From: CAYWKS01 sp964458935
GTDB lineage: Bacteria; Planctomycetota; Phycisphaerae; Phycisphaerales; Zrk34
Reading direction: 5' to 3'
Assembly: GCA_964458935.1 (NCBI GenBank)
Contig: CAYWKS010000003.1
Location: 1-64,000 of the forward strand
DNA length: 64,000 nt
Position numbers and translations under genes: made by a program. Under the pieces are notes generated by a model that was not told where the DNA came from, searched no databases, and saw only the letters and a program-made list of their open reading frames with translations. The first letter of the stretch is position 1, and every line of letters starts with the position of its first letter. Positions 17,467-27,555 of this stretch are shown here, piece after piece.

Positions 17467-18627
17467 ATGGACCCGATACGCATCGGCCTGATCGGCTGCG
17501 GCAACATCTTCGGCTGCCACGCGCGGTACCTGCCCGAGCTCAAGGGCGTGAAGGTCACGGCGATCGCCGACCGCCGCGAGGACCGCCGCGCCCGTGGCGC
17601 CGACAAGTGCCCGGACGCCCGGGTGTTCGACGAGGGCGGGGCCCTGCTCGACAGCGGCGAGGTCGACGCGGTGATCATCTGCACCCCCCACTACGACCAC
17701 CCGGTGCTCGCGGCCGCGGCGATGGAGCGCGGGGTCCACGTGCTCGTCGAGAAGCCCGTGGCCGTCACCGCCAAGGCCGCCCAGCAGATCAACGATCTGC
17801 ACGCGCGGTACCCGAACATCGTCTACGCGGCGATGTTCAACCAGCGGACGAGCCCGACGCACCAGCGCATCCGGCGGCTGTGCACCGACGGGACGCTCGG
17901 GCCGATCCAGCGGGTCAGCTATGTCATCACGACGTGGTTCCGCTCGCAGCACTACTACGACTCGGGCGACTGGCGGGCCACGTGGAGCGGCGAGGGCGGG
18001 GGCGTGCTCATCAACCAATGCCCGCACAACCTCGACCTGATGCAGTGGTGGGTCGGCATGCCCAGCCGCGTCACGGCGAAGGTCGGCCTGGGCAAGTATC
18101 ACCACATCGAGGTCGAGGACGACGTGCTGGCGCTGCTGGAGTACCCCAACGGCGCGGTCGGCACGTTCGCCACGACCACCGGCGAAGCGCCCGGGGTGAG
18201 TCGGCTCGAGGTCGTCGGCGACAAGGCGACGCTGATCTACGACGGCGGCGAGACGATCACGCTGTTCGAGAACGCCACGCCCGCGGCCGAGTTCTGCAAG
18301 ACCACGACCGGCTCGTTCGGCCGGCCCGCCCGGCACAAGCACACCATCGAGGTCGAGGGCCCCTACCCCCAGCACCGCGGCATCACCGAAAACTTCCTGG
18401 CGGCGATCCGCGAGGGGGCGGAACTGATCGCGCCCGCCGAGGACGGGGTCCACGGCCTGGAGCTGGGCAACGCGATGCTCATGTCGGGTCTCAAGGGCGA
18501 GCCGATCGACATCCCCACGCCCCGCGACGAGTTCGACGCGATGCTCAAGGACCTCGCCGCCAACAGCACGTTCACCAAGACCGCCGGGTCGACCGACGCC
18601 GACGTGGACATGGCCAAGTCGTTCTGA
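17467..18627 (+). CDS. Gfo/Idh/MocA-family oxidoreductase
   Basis: NAD(P)-dependent sugar or cyclitol dehydrogenase family, 386 aa. The N-terminal Rossmann domain shows IGLIGCGNIFGCHARYL, and EKPVAVT carries the family Lys-Pro. The C-terminal alpha/beta domain has GGGVLINQCPHNLDLMQWW, with the catalytic-type His. An upstream ATG at 17431 is in frame, but GGAG nine bases before ATG 17467 and the usual family N-terminus (MDPIRIGLIG) favour 17467. Planctomycetes carry many paralogues; the substrate here is unknown. A carbohydrate-catabolic role alongside the nearby sulfatase is possible but unproven. Confidence 0.88.
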   Translation: MDPIRIGLIGCGNIFGCHARYLPELKGVKVTAIADRREDRRARGADKCPDARVFDEGGALLDSGEVDAVIICTPHYDHPVLAAAAMERGVHVLVEKPVAVTAKAAQQINDLHARYPNIVYAAMFNQRTSPTHQRIRRLCTDGTLGPIQRVSYVITTWFRSQHYYDSGDWRATWSGEGGGVLINQCPHNLDLMQWWVGMPSRVTAKVGLGKYHHIEVEDDVLALLEYPNGAVGTFATTTGEAPGVSRLEVVGDKATLIYDGGETITLFENATPAAEFCKTTTGSFGRPARHKHTIEVEGPYPQHRGITENFLAAIREGAELIAPAEDGVHGLELGNAMLMSGLKGEPIDIPTPRDEFDAMLKDLAANSTFTKTAGSTDADVDMAKSF

Positions 18628-18642
18628 TCTGGCGGGGGCGGG

Positions 18643-20334
18643 TCAGCGGGACGTGGGCGTGTCGTCTTCGGGGTCGTCTGCGGCGCGCTGGAGGACCTCG
18701 GCGGCCATCCGCTCGCCGAGGTGATCTTCCTCGTCGACGACGGCCTCGGCGCCGGCGAGGATCAACTCGTAGAGGAACACGTGGTACCGCGCCCGCGCGA
18801 TGATGGGCAGGTTGGCGTTGCACTGCCGCGCGAGATGGATGATCTGCCGCACCGCCGTGATGTCGGGCAGGGTGACCGCGAGGGCGCGGGCGCGTTCGAG
18901 ATGGATGTGTTCGAGCACGTCGGGCGAGGTGGCGTCGCCGTGCTGGGCGGCCACGCCGTAGCTCTCGGCGAGTTGCAGGTTCCGCGGGTTGATGTCGAGG
19001 ATGAGCAGCTTCTCGCGGTGGTGCGGCATGAGCTCGGTGACGATGCGTTGGCCGGCCGGGCCGAACCCCACGATCACGATGTGGTCGGAGCAGGGCATGA
19101 GGGAGTCGTCGGCCTGGGCGACGTCGGCGGTGGCGGGTTGGCGGCCGCGTCGCAACCGCCGCCGCTCGACCCATCGCGCCGCGACGGGTGCGGCGCGGAC
19201 CATGTAGGGGGTGACCAGGAGCGTGAGCATGGTGACCGCGACGATCAGCTTGAACACGTCGGTGGAGATCAGGTCGCCGCCGTAGGCGAGGTCGGCGAGG
19301 ACGAAGCTGAACTCGCCGATCTGCGCGAGGCAGAGCGCCGACGCCAGCGCCATGCCGTGGGGCATGCGGAGCACCCGCATCACCAGGCCGGTGATCAGGG
19401 TCTTGCCGACGAGCACCGCGGCGAAGGCGCCGAGCACCCAGTGCCAGTGTCCGGCGGCCCAGCCGGGGTTGAACAGCATGCCGATCGCGGCGAAGAACAG
19501 CGTGACCAGCACGGTCTTGAGCGGGCCGACGTCCGAGCGGATCTGCGTGGCGAAGGGCGAGCCGGCGAGCAGCAGCCCGGCGGCGAAGGCGCCGAGCGCC
19601 GGCGACAAGCCCAGGGCGTGGGCGATGGCGGTAGCGCCCAGCGCCATGACGATCGCCAGCAGCACGGGCAGCTCGCGGTTGCGGACGAGTTGCTTGAGCA
19701 CCATGACGCGGGGCATGAGCACGTTGAACAGCAGGTAGAACCCGACGACCATCGCCGCCATGTAGACGACGGCGAGCCCGACGGACTGGGCGGCGGCGAG
19801 CAGGCCGCCCTCGCCGCCGCCGGCGAGGATGCTGATCATGAGCACGGCGGGGACGACGGCGATGTCCTGCATGAGCAGGATGCCCACGGCGCCGCGGCCG
19901 TGGATGGTGTCGATCTCGGCGCGATCGGCCAGCAGCCGCAGGACGCACGCGGTGCTCGACAGGGCGATCATCATGCCGATGGCGACGGCGGCGGAGACGG
20001 ACAGGCCCAGAGCCGCGGCGCCCACCGCGAAGATCAGCGTGGTCAGCACGACCTGCAGCGTGCCGCCGAGCAGCGCCACACGGCCCATCCGCCTCAGGCG
20101 CGGCAGCGAGAACTCCAGCCCGATCGAGAACAGCAGCAGCGCCACGCCCAGCTCGGCGATCTGCCAGACGTCCTCGGGCTCCTGCACCAGTTGCAGCGCG
20201 TTGGGCCCGACGAGCGCGCCGGCCACGAGATACCCGACGATCGCATGTTGGCGCAACCGCTCGGCGATCAGGCCGAACACCAACGCCGCGACCAGCAGGA
20301 TCACGATCTCGGTCAGCGTATGCCAGGCTTCCAT
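18643..20334 (-). CDS. Kef-type cation/proton antiporter (CPA2) with TrkA-N domain
   Basis: Monovalent cation:proton antiporter of the KefB/RosB type, 563 aa. The first 380 residues form about 12 hydrophobic helices typical of the CPA2 core (HAIVGYLVAGALVGP, ALLLFSIGLEFSLPRL). After a basic linker, a cytosolic NAD-binding TrkA-N domain follows (about 405-530: HIVIVGFGPAGQRIV, LILDINPRN, HGDATSPDVL). This domain gates transport in response to nucleotides or thiol adducts in relatives. Probable role: K+ efflux or pH homeostasis. A minus-strand TAAATT at 20352-20347 lies 12 bases before its ATG. It is transcribed divergently from rph across a long inverted repeat. Confidence 0.9.
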   Translation of the reverse strand: MEAWHTLTEIVILLVAALVFGLIAERLRQHAIVGYLVAGALVGPNALQLVQEPEDVWQIAELGVALLLFSIGLEFSLPRLRRMGRVALLGGTLQVVLTTLIFAVGAAALGLSVSAAVAIGMMIALSSTACVLRLLADRAEIDTIHGRGAVGILLMQDIAVVPAVLMISILAGGGEGGLLAAAQSVGLAVVYMAAMVVGFYLLFNVLMPRVMVLKQLVRNRELPVLLAIVMALGATAIAHALGLSPALGAFAAGLLLAGSPFATQIRSDVGPLKTVLVTLFFAAIGMLFNPGWAAGHWHWVLGAFAAVLVGKTLITGLVMRVLRMPHGMALASALCLAQIGEFSFVLADLAYGGDLISTDVFKLIVAVTMLTLLVTPYMVRAAPVAARWVERRRLRRGRQPATADVAQADDSLMPCSDHIVIVGFGPAGQRIVTELMPHHREKLLILDINPRNLQLAESYGVAAQHGDATSPDVLEHIHLERARALAVTLPDITAVRQIIHLARQCNANLPIIARARYHVFLYELILAGAEAVVDEEDHLGERMAAEVLQRAADDPEDDTPTSR

Positions 20335-20366
20335 GCGACAGCCGCCAATTTACCACGGCCGCCGCC

Positions 20367-20480
20367 CCGCCGCGCTCCCCTCCCGGGGCGCGGCGATACG
20401 TCGTCATACGGCCGCTCACGGCCCGTCGATCGTGCTCGGCTCGGGGTGTTTGGCCGCCACCCGGGAGGGGAGCGCGGCGG
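20367..20480. repeat. 21-bp perfect inverted repeat between divergent genes
   Basis: Arms at 20367-20387 and 20460-20480 are exact reverse complements (core GCGCTCCCCTCCCGGG) separated by 72 bases. They occupy the -35 zones of the putative promoters of the antiporter gene (-) and rph (+). They could be paired operators or the stem of a cruciform. Confidence 0.75.
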
Positions 20481-20485
20481 CGTGG

Positions 20486-20497
20486 TATGCTGGCGGG
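20486..20497 (+). promoter_or_regulatory. Putative leaderless rph promoter
   Basis: TATGCT (20486-20491) with six bases to the ATG. The -35 position lies inside the right arm of the inverted repeat and does not resemble TTGACA. Confidence 0.4.
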
Positions 20498-21214
20498 ATG
20501 GATGACGCGGGGACATCACTGCGGCCGGTGACGATCGAACGGGGCTACCCGACCAACGCGGCGGGGAGCGTGCTGATCGCGTGTGGCCAGACGCGTGTGC
20601 TGTGCACCGCAAGCGTATCGGCGGACGTGCCGCCATTCCTGCTCGACGCCGACGGGACGCCGACCCGCGGGTGGGTGACGGCGGAGTACGCGATGCTGCC
20701 GGGTTCGACGCCGGACCGCAAGAAGCGCGGGCCCGACAGCCGCGGCACAGAGATCAAGCGGCTGATCGGCCGCTCGCTCCGCGCCGCGGTGGACCTGGAG
20801 CGGATGCCCGGCGTGGCGGTGACCTGCGACTGCGACGTGCTCAAGGCGGACGGTGGCACCCGGACCGCGAGCATCACCGGCGCGTTCGTGGCGCTGGTCG
20901 ATGCGCTCGCCGTGGCCCACGACCGGGGCATGGTCGCGGCCGAGCCGTTCGGCGGACCCGTCCGCCACCACGTCGCCGCCGTCAGCGTCGGGATCGTCGA
21001 CGGGGCGATCTCGCTCGACCTCGACTACGCGCGAGACAGCACGGCGGAGGTGGACCTGAACGTGGTCATGGACGAGAACGAAGCGTTCATCGAGGTGCAG
21101 GGCACCGCCGAAGGCCGCGCCTTCAGCCGCGACCGCCTCGACGAGATGCTCGACGCGGCGGCCGGCGGCATCCGCCAGCTCATCGCCGCCCAGAAGCGCG
21201 CGCTGGGCGCATGA
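20498..21214 (+). CDS. rph: Ribonuclease PH
   Basis: Phosphorolytic 3'-5' exoribonuclease that trims tRNA 3' ends and releases nucleoside diphosphates; 238 aa, the usual length, normally a hexamer. Family blocks are clear: GQTRVLCTASV, GWVTAEYAMLPGST, the phosphate/RNA-contacting SRGTEIKRLIGRSLRA, and CDVLKADGGTRTASITGAFVAL. The ATG at 20498 gives the standard family N-terminus (SLRPVTIERGYP); a frame extending upstream is coincidental. It is followed directly by a terminator serving the convergent DUF2203 gene. Confidence 0.95.
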   Translation: MDDAGTSLRPVTIERGYPTNAAGSVLIACGQTRVLCTASVSADVPPFLLDADGTPTRGWVTAEYAMLPGSTPDRKKRGPDSRGTEIKRLIGRSLRAAVDLERMPGVAVTCDCDVLKADGGTRTASITGAFVALVDALAVAHDRGMVAAEPFGGPVRHHVAAVSVGIVDGAISLDLDYARDSTAEVDLNVVMDENEAFIEVQGTAEGRAFSRDRLDEMLDAAAGGIRQLIAAQKRALGA

Positions 21215-21239
21215 AAAAGGCCTCACCCGCGTGAAGCCT
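21215..21239 (-). terminator. Rho-independent terminator of the DUF2203 gene
   Basis: Read on the minus strand, AGGCTTCAC, a 4-base loop and GTGAGGCCT form a stem with one mismatch (21239-21218). It runs straight into TTTTT (21219-21215), ending at the rph stop codon. It probably also acts on rph transcripts. Confidence 0.8.
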
Positions 21240-21270
21240 CCCATCGTCCGCGATGAATCGAGCGGCGAGG

Positions 21271-21684
21271 TCAGTCGAGCATGTCGATCGCCTGGCGACC
21301 GGCGTAGCCGTCTTCCATCTCGTGCCAGGCCGCAACCTGCTCTTCGCCGAGACGCCAGCACAGGCAGACCTCGCGGCCCTCGTGCCACGCGGGGAAGTCG
21401 ACCAGCCCGAGGTCATAATCCTTCAGCTCCACGCCGACGTTCTCCAGCTCCTCCACCAGTTCGTGCAAGCGATGCATGGACCGCTCGTAGTGGCTCTCCA
21501 GTTCCCGCACATCCTGGTCGGGCAGCGGGTATTCGAGCTTCTTCTGCGTGGCGGCGGCGTCGCGATAGACCTTCACGACGTCGTCCACGACACGCCGCAC
21601 GTACGGCAGCGATCGGTTGGCTTCATCGAGGTCGAAATGCTTCGCAGCGACGGGGGCGGGCAGGGACGGCGTGGGTACTGCCAT
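21271..21684 (-). CDS. DUF2203 family protein
   Basis: A 137-aa cytosolic protein. It opens with HFDLDEANRSLPYVRRVVDDVV, the pattern of DUF2203, whose members share an F-x-x-x-E-A-N start and a charged helical middle (LESHYERSMHRLHELVEELENVGVELKDYDLGLVDFPAWHEGREVCLCWRLGE). The conserved ending GLVDFPA...VxLCWxLGE is present. The family has no established function; co-occurrence suggestions in other genomes are not visible here. ATG 21684 has a strong Shine-Dalgarno (AGGAGAGG), preferred over the ATG seven codons upstream. It has its own promoter and terminator. Confidence 0.8.
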   Translation of the reverse strand: MAVPTPSLPAPVAAKHFDLDEANRSLPYVRRVVDDVVKVYRDAAATQKKLEYPLPDQDVRELESHYERSMHRLHELVEELENVGVELKDYDLGLVDFPAWHEGREVCLCWRLGEEQVAAWHEMEDGYAGRQAIDMLD

Positions 21685-21703
21685 GATCCTCTCCTTCACA
21701 TGC

Positions 21704-21731
21704 ATTATTCAACGACAATCGAAACAGTCAA
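21704..21731 (-). promoter_or_regulatory. Promoter of the DUF2203 gene
   Basis: TTGACT (21731-21726), a 16-base spacer and AATAAT (21709-21704). The surrounding 21690-21860 region is conspicuously AT-richer than the rest and contains no gene. Confidence 0.6.
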
Positions 21732-21926
21732 ACGCTGCGTTACCGTCACGTTAGATGCACGATGCGATCGAGCGTGACACTTGGGATTATCGGTTATCGG
21801 GACAACCGGACCGCAATATTCCGCGGCGTATCTATAACTCGCCGAGGCACAGGGACACACAGTGATACGCCGGCGGCCGCGCGATGGATCGCGCCGGGTC
21901 TGGATCCCGGCGGGATGGGGCCGGAT

Positions 21927-23015
21927 TCAGACGTTGAACAGGAAATGGGCGACGTCGCCGTCCTGCATGCTGTAGTTCTTGCCCTCGAGGCGGAGCTTGC
22001 CGGCGGATTTGATCGCCGCCTCCGAGCCGTGGGCGACGAGGTCCTCGACGTGGTAGACCTCGGCGCGGATGAACCCGCGCTGGATGTCGGTATGGATGAC
22101 GCCGGCCGCCTCGGGCGCGGTGGCGCCGGCGGGGATGGTCCAGGCGCGGACCTCCTTGGGCCCGGCGGTATAGAAGCTCTGCAGCCCGAGCAGGTCGTAC
22201 GCCGCGTGGGCGACCGTCGCCAGGGCCGGCTCGGTCATGCCCAGCGACTGGAGCATCTCCTCGCGGTCGGCCTCGTCGAGCTCGATCAGCTCCGACTCGA
22301 TCTTGGCGCAGACCGGGACGACTGCCCCGCCGTGCTCGGCGGCGTACGCACGGACACGCCCGACGAGCGGGTTCTCGCCGGTCGGGTCGGACTCATCGAC
22401 GTTGGCGATATAGAGCACGCGCTTGGCGGTGATCAGGCCCAGGCCCTTGGAGCGGGCGGCAAGCGCCCCGTCGGCGTCGAGGCTGCGGATGGGCTTGCCA
22501 TCCTCCAGCGCGGCCTTGCAGTCCTCCAGCATGCTCACGCGGGCCCGGGCTTCCTTGTCGCCGGTGCGGGCCTGCCGCGCCGCGCGGTCCAGGCTGTTCT
22601 CCACGGTCTGAAGATCGGCGAGCATCAGCTCGGTCTCGATCGTCTCGATGTCGCGGATCGGGTCGACCGAGCCGTCCACGTGCGCGATGTCCGGGTCCTC
22701 GAAGCACCGGACGACCTGGCAGATCGCGTCGACCTGGCGGATGTGGCTGAGGAACTGGTTGCCCAGTCCCTCGCCCTGGCTGGCGCCCTTGACCAGACCG
22801 GCGATATCGACCAGCCGCAGGCTCGCCGGGATGATCTGCTTGGTCTGGATGAACCGGTTGATCGTGTGAAGCCGCGCATCGGGCACGGGCACGATACCGA
22901 CGTTGGGCTCGATGGTGCAGAACGGGTAGTTGTTGGCGTCGGCCCCGGCGGCGGTCAGCGCGTTGAACAGCGTGCTCTTACCGACGTTGGGCAGTCCGAC
23001 GATACCGGCTTCCAT
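21927..23015 (-). CDS. ychF: Redox-regulated ATPase/GTPase YchF (Obg family)
   Basis: Universal P-loop NTPase of the Obg family that binds ribosomes and prefers ATP; 362 aa. G1 is GLPNVGKST at residues 7-15, G3 is [10 protein letters not shown], and the G4 position has the non-canonical NVDE motif (ANVDESD) expected of YchF rather than NKxD, fitting ATP preference. The C-terminal TGS domain includes [36 protein letters not shown] 23015 has GGAG seven bases upstream; the longer open frame fuses unrelated sequence. It lies downstream of aat on the same strand. Confidence 0.95.
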   Translation of the reverse strand: MEAGIVGLPNVGKSTLFNALTAAGADANNYPFCTIEPNVGIVPVPDARLHTINRFIQTKQIIPASLRLVDIAGLVKGASQGEGLGNQFLSHIRQVDAICQVVRCFEDPDIAHVDGSVDPIRDIETIETELMLADLQTVENSLDRAARQARTGDKEARARVSMLEDCKAALEDGKPIRSLDADGALAARSKGLGLITAKRVLYIANVDESDPTGENPLVGRVRAYAAEHGGAVVPVCAKIESELIELDEADREEMLQSLGMTEPALATVAHAAYDLLGLQSFYTAGPKEVRAWTIPAGATAPEAAGVIHTDIQRGFIRAEVYHVEDLVAHGSEAAIKSAGKLRLEGKNYSMQDGDVAHFLFNV

Positions 23016-23100
23016 GGCGGCGCTCCGGGGGCGAAGGTGCGAATGGTATCGGGCCGGCCCGCGGTCGTCGAGCGCGCCCGGCGGCGCGGTCGGGGCGCGG

Positions 23101-23727
23101 TCATTTCCAGCGGCACGGCGCGGCCAACGCGTCTGCGAGGCGCACGCGATACGCCTCGCGGGGGATCTCGACCACGCCGAATCGCTCAAGGTGCTCGCTC
23201 GAAAACTGCACGTCGAACAGCTCGAACCCGCGTGACCGCAGGTGCGCGACGGTCGCGGCGAGCGCGACGCTGGAGGCGTCGGCGCCCTGGTCGGGGGCGT
23301 GGAACATCGATTCGCCGAAGAACGCCGCCCCCAGCGCCAGCCCGTACAGCCCGCCGACCAGCCGCGCATCCCGCCAGGTCTCCACGCTGTGGGCCAGGCC
23401 CATCGCGTGCAGCCGGCAGAACACCGCACGGATGTCGTCGTTGATCCAGGTCTCAACCTCGCCGCGTGGCCGCGGCGCGGCGCAGCCGTCCACGACCTGG
23501 GCGAAGGCGGTATCGACGCGGATGTCGTAGCGGGCCTGGCGAAGGTGGCGTCGCACGGTCCGGGGGCAATGGAAGCCATCGAGCGGCAGGATCGCGCGCG
23601 GGTCGGGGCTGAACCAGTAGATCGCCCGGTCGCCGCGGGACCGGGCCATGGGGAACGCCCCTTGCGCGTAGGCGGCGAGGACGAGCTCGGGTGTGAGCGT
23701 GCTTTGACCGGCCTGCGGGCGCGTCAT
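23101..23727 (-). CDS. aat: Leucyl/phenylalanyl-tRNA-protein transferase
   Basis: Adds Leu or Phe from aminoacyl-tRNA to proteins with N-terminal Arg or Lys, marking them for the ClpS/ClpAP N-end-rule pathway; 208 aa, slightly shorter than E. coli Aat. Diagnostic blocks: [42 protein letters not shown], and [21 protein letters not shown], with the near-invariant GGLYG. Its ATG is preceded by TACAAT at eight bases, suggesting a leaderless transcript. ClpS/ClpA are not in the window. Confidence 0.95.
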   Translation of the reverse strand: MTRPQAGQSTLTPELVLAAYAQGAFPMARSRGDRAIYWFSPDPRAILPLDGFHCPRTVRRHLRQARYDIRVDTAFAQVVDGCAAPRPRGEVETWINDDIRAVFCRLHAMGLAHSVETWRDARLVGGLYGLALGAAFFGESMFHAPDQGADASSVALAATVAHLRSRGFELFDVQFSSEHLERFGVVEIPREAYRVRLADALAAPCRWK

Positions 23728-23741
23728 GGCCGACCATTGTA
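23728..23741 (-). promoter_or_regulatory. Putative leaderless aat promoter
   Basis: Minus-strand TACAAT (23741-23736) is eight bases before the ATG. GCGACA (23763-23758) with spacer 16 may be the -35. It sits at the 3' end of the preceding gene. Confidence 0.45.
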
Positions 23742-23749
23742 CGGGGCGG

Positions 23750-25075
23750 TCAGACCTTGTCGCTGGGCGTCGGCTCGGACTCGACGCGCACGTCCAGGGG
23801 CGCGTCGATCTCCTCCAGCACGTGGCGGAGCTTGTCCAGGTCGTCGCGGCGCAGTCGGATGAGCTTGCGGCGCGAGCCGTTGCGCTGCAGGTACAACGTG
23901 GCGAACTTGCCCGACTCCACGCCGAGCAGCTTGTCGTCGGCGGACAGGTCGATCGCGCCGTGGGTGTGGAACTTGCAGTAGACCAGCCGCTCGGTGGTGA
24001 CGACCAGCCCGCCGAGGCCGGCGTCGGCGGTCGAGTAGTCGCTGTCGTTGAAGTAGGCGACGAACTGCTCGTCGCCGACGAAGTCGAACCAGACGGCGAT
24101 CCGCCCGCGAACGGTCGCGGGGATCCGCTGCCAGGCGGCGCTGTCGTACTTCACGACCTCCTTCTCGAGGTTGAGGTAGTCCTCGCCGCAGATGCCGTTG
24201 ACCCGGCCCACCCAGTCGAGCGCGTAGCGCATGCAGGGGATGGTGACCTCGCACTGGATGCCGTAGGGGCTGGCGACGGTCTCGGCGTGGACCTGGGCCT
24301 TGCCGGCGTCGTCGCGGGAGACGTAGAAGGGCATGGGCTGGTTGAACGGCGCGGCCAGCTCCTGGATCAGGTTCATGTTGCGGATGACCTGGCGGGCATC
24401 GTCGTGGCCGCGGACGCGCATCTCATACCGCCCTTCGAGCTCGCTGGGGTCGACGCGTCGGCCGGTGGCCTTGTCGACCCAGGCGAGCGGCCGCGCCGTC
24501 AGCTTCGCCGGGTCGGTCTCGCCGGACAGGATGCCCCGCATCGGCAGCGAGGCCCGGAAGGCCACGTTGTCCAGCAGCGGCGCGGCGAAGGCGACCTTCA
24601 CCCCGAACGCCCCGGCGTCCAGCACGTGCAGCTTGATCTCGTCCGGCGCGTACGCCACGAAGCGGCCGCTCCGCTTGAGCTCGGCCATCTGCTCGGGATC
24701 GATGACGTAGGATCCGCGGCTGGCCTTGGCCGGATTCTTGTCGTGATCGGGCGCGGCGGCTTGACCGGCGGCGACCTCGCCGGCCGCCGCAGCCTCAGCC
24801 GTGGCGGCACGCTCGGTCGCGGGCGTGCGATCCGACGCGGACTCGGCCGGGGACGCGACCCCCGCGGCCAGTTCCTGCTGCTCCTCGACCTCCTCGTCAG
24901 CGTGCAGGTGGTCCAGGTCCAGCCAGCACGCCACCGTCTCATCGAGCATGGTGTTGGGATCGGGCACGCGGAACTGGGTCTTGCACCGCGGGCATCGCGC
25001 CGCTCGGCCACCCGCGTCATCGGGCACGTCGAGGCGCACGCCGCATTCCGGACAATGGATCTGCATCGACATCAT
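23750..25075 (-). CDS. Zinc-ribbon protein of unknown function
   Basis: A 441-aa protein opening with a C4 zinc ribbon (CPECG...CPRCK within residues 8-31). This is the MJ0042/AgrC-like ribbon common at the N-terminus of planctomycete proteins. An acidic, Ala-rich low-complexity linker follows (about 45-110). The remaining 320 residues are globular and unrecognised. The end (GLGGLVVTTERLVYCKFHTHGAIDLSADDK... LRRDDLDKLRHVLEEI) resembles a PH/GRAM-like domain in pattern only. No signal peptide or clear membrane helix. AGGAG sits four bases before ATG 25075 and seven before ATG 25072; either may be used. It has its own promoter. Confidence 0.6.
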   Translation of the reverse strand: MMSMQIHCPECGVRLDVPDDAGGRAARCPRCKTQFRVPDPNTMLDETVACWLDLDHLHADEEVEEQQELAAGVASPAESASDRTPATERAATAEAAAAGEVAAGQAAAPDHDKNPAKASRGSYVIDPEQMAELKRSGRFVAYAPDEIKLHVLDAGAFGVKVAFAAPLLDNVAFRASLPMRGILSGETDPAKLTARPLAWVDKATGRRVDPSELEGRYEMRVRGHDDARQVIRNMNLIQELAAPFNQPMPFYVSRDDAGKAQVHAETVASPYGIQCEVTIPCMRYALDWVGRVNGICGEDYLNLEKEVVKYDSAAWQRIPATVRGRIAVWFDFVGDEQFVAYFNDSDYSTADAGLGGLVVTTERLVYCKFHTHGAIDLSADDKLLGVESGKFATLYLQRNGSRRKLIRLRRDDLDKLRHVLEEIDAPLDVRVESEPTPSDKV

Positions 25076-25147
25076 GTCGCTCCTGTGACTCGAACTCGGC
25101 TCTCACGGCTTGCCAGGAGCATGGCTACGTTGACTTGTGCACGCGAC

Positions 25148-25176
25148 AGTGTATCGCGCCGCCCGCCGCGTTTCGA
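25148..25176 (-). promoter_or_regulatory. Promoter of the zinc-ribbon protein gene
   Basis: TCGAAA (25176-25171), a 17-base spacer and TACACT (25153-25148). It gives a leader of roughly 65 bases with AGGAG before the start. Confidence 0.55.
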
Positions 25177-25184
25177 GCCCCCGA

Positions 25185-26632
<1,448 letters not shown>

Positions 26633-26636
<4 letters not shown>

Positions 26637-27409
26637 GCTCTCTCACTCGCCGTTGCGATCGGCAATCGCACCACCAGCATCGCGCCGCGATCGGCCCGGT
26701 CGTTGTCTTCGAGTCGGATCGTCCCGCCCATCGCCCGGACCAGGTCGCGGCTGATCGCCAGGCCCAGGCCCTGGCCCGCGATCTTCGTCGAGACGCCCGG
26801 CGGGACCAGGCCGTCGCGGTCGCGGCTCAGCGCCGGCTCCACGCCCGGGCCGTCGTCGCTGATCCGAAGCTCCACGTCCCCGCCGCACCGCTCGGCCATG
26901 AGCACGACCTCGCCGTCACGCTCGATCGCCTCGACGGCGTTGCGCAGCGCATTGAGCAGGACCGGCTGAAGCACGGGCAGGCACAGGTCCGCGACCGCCG
27001 GGTCGATCTCGGTGGCCAGGCGAATGTCCTGGGCGTCGGCGACGGGCTTCATGACGCCCACCGCGTGATCGATGATCCGCTCGAGGGTCAGGTCGTCGCC
27101 GTGGCCCGCGAGTCGGGTCATGCCCTGGCCCACGCGCCAGCCGTTGATCAGCGCCGCCATCTGCTTCAGGGCCAACTCGCTCGTGCGCAGCCTTTCGAGC
27201 ACGTCCGGGTCGGCTTCGCCGTTGGCCTGCTCGACCCGCCGCAGGGCCAGGCCCACGTTCCGCAGCGACCCGTCGAGCAGGTTGGCCAGTTCGTGCACCA
27301 GTCGATTGGAATCGCCCACGCCGGTGCACGCGGGGGAGGCCGGTGACCCGGTCAGGCGCAGCGGGGGCGGCCCGTCGTCGGACGGCACGTTGCCTTGGTT
27401 CGACATCAT
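26633..27409 (-). CDS. Soluble sensor histidine kinase
   Basis: A 258-aa histidine kinase without transmembrane segments or a recognisable sensor domain. The H-box His is in RLVHELANLLDGSLRN (about residue 39). The HATPase domain has the N box NALRNAVEAI, G1 DDGPGV and G2 GQGLGLAIS. It is probably driven by a protein partner or cytosolic signal, like NtrB-type kinases stripped of PAS. The short N-terminal 35 residues are Pro/Gly-rich. ATGs at 27409 and 27406 are adjacent and neither has a Shine-Dalgarno. Partner: the overlapping sigma54 regulator. Confidence 0.9.
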
Positions 27410-27555
27410 GCCGCTTGCATCGACCGATTCGCACTGCGGGTTAAGCGGGATGTTGCATCAAATCAACGCGGCGGGAGCGGGCGGAGGGGGACGCGGCCCA
27501 GCGGCGTCGCTACGTGTGGCGTGCCGCATGGATGCCGATAACGGCGGTGGGGACC

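Noticed and set aside
25130..25154. Plus-strand TTGACT...TGTATC promoter
   Set aside because: The spacer is too short and no plus-strand gene follows; the same bases serve better as a minus-strand promoter.
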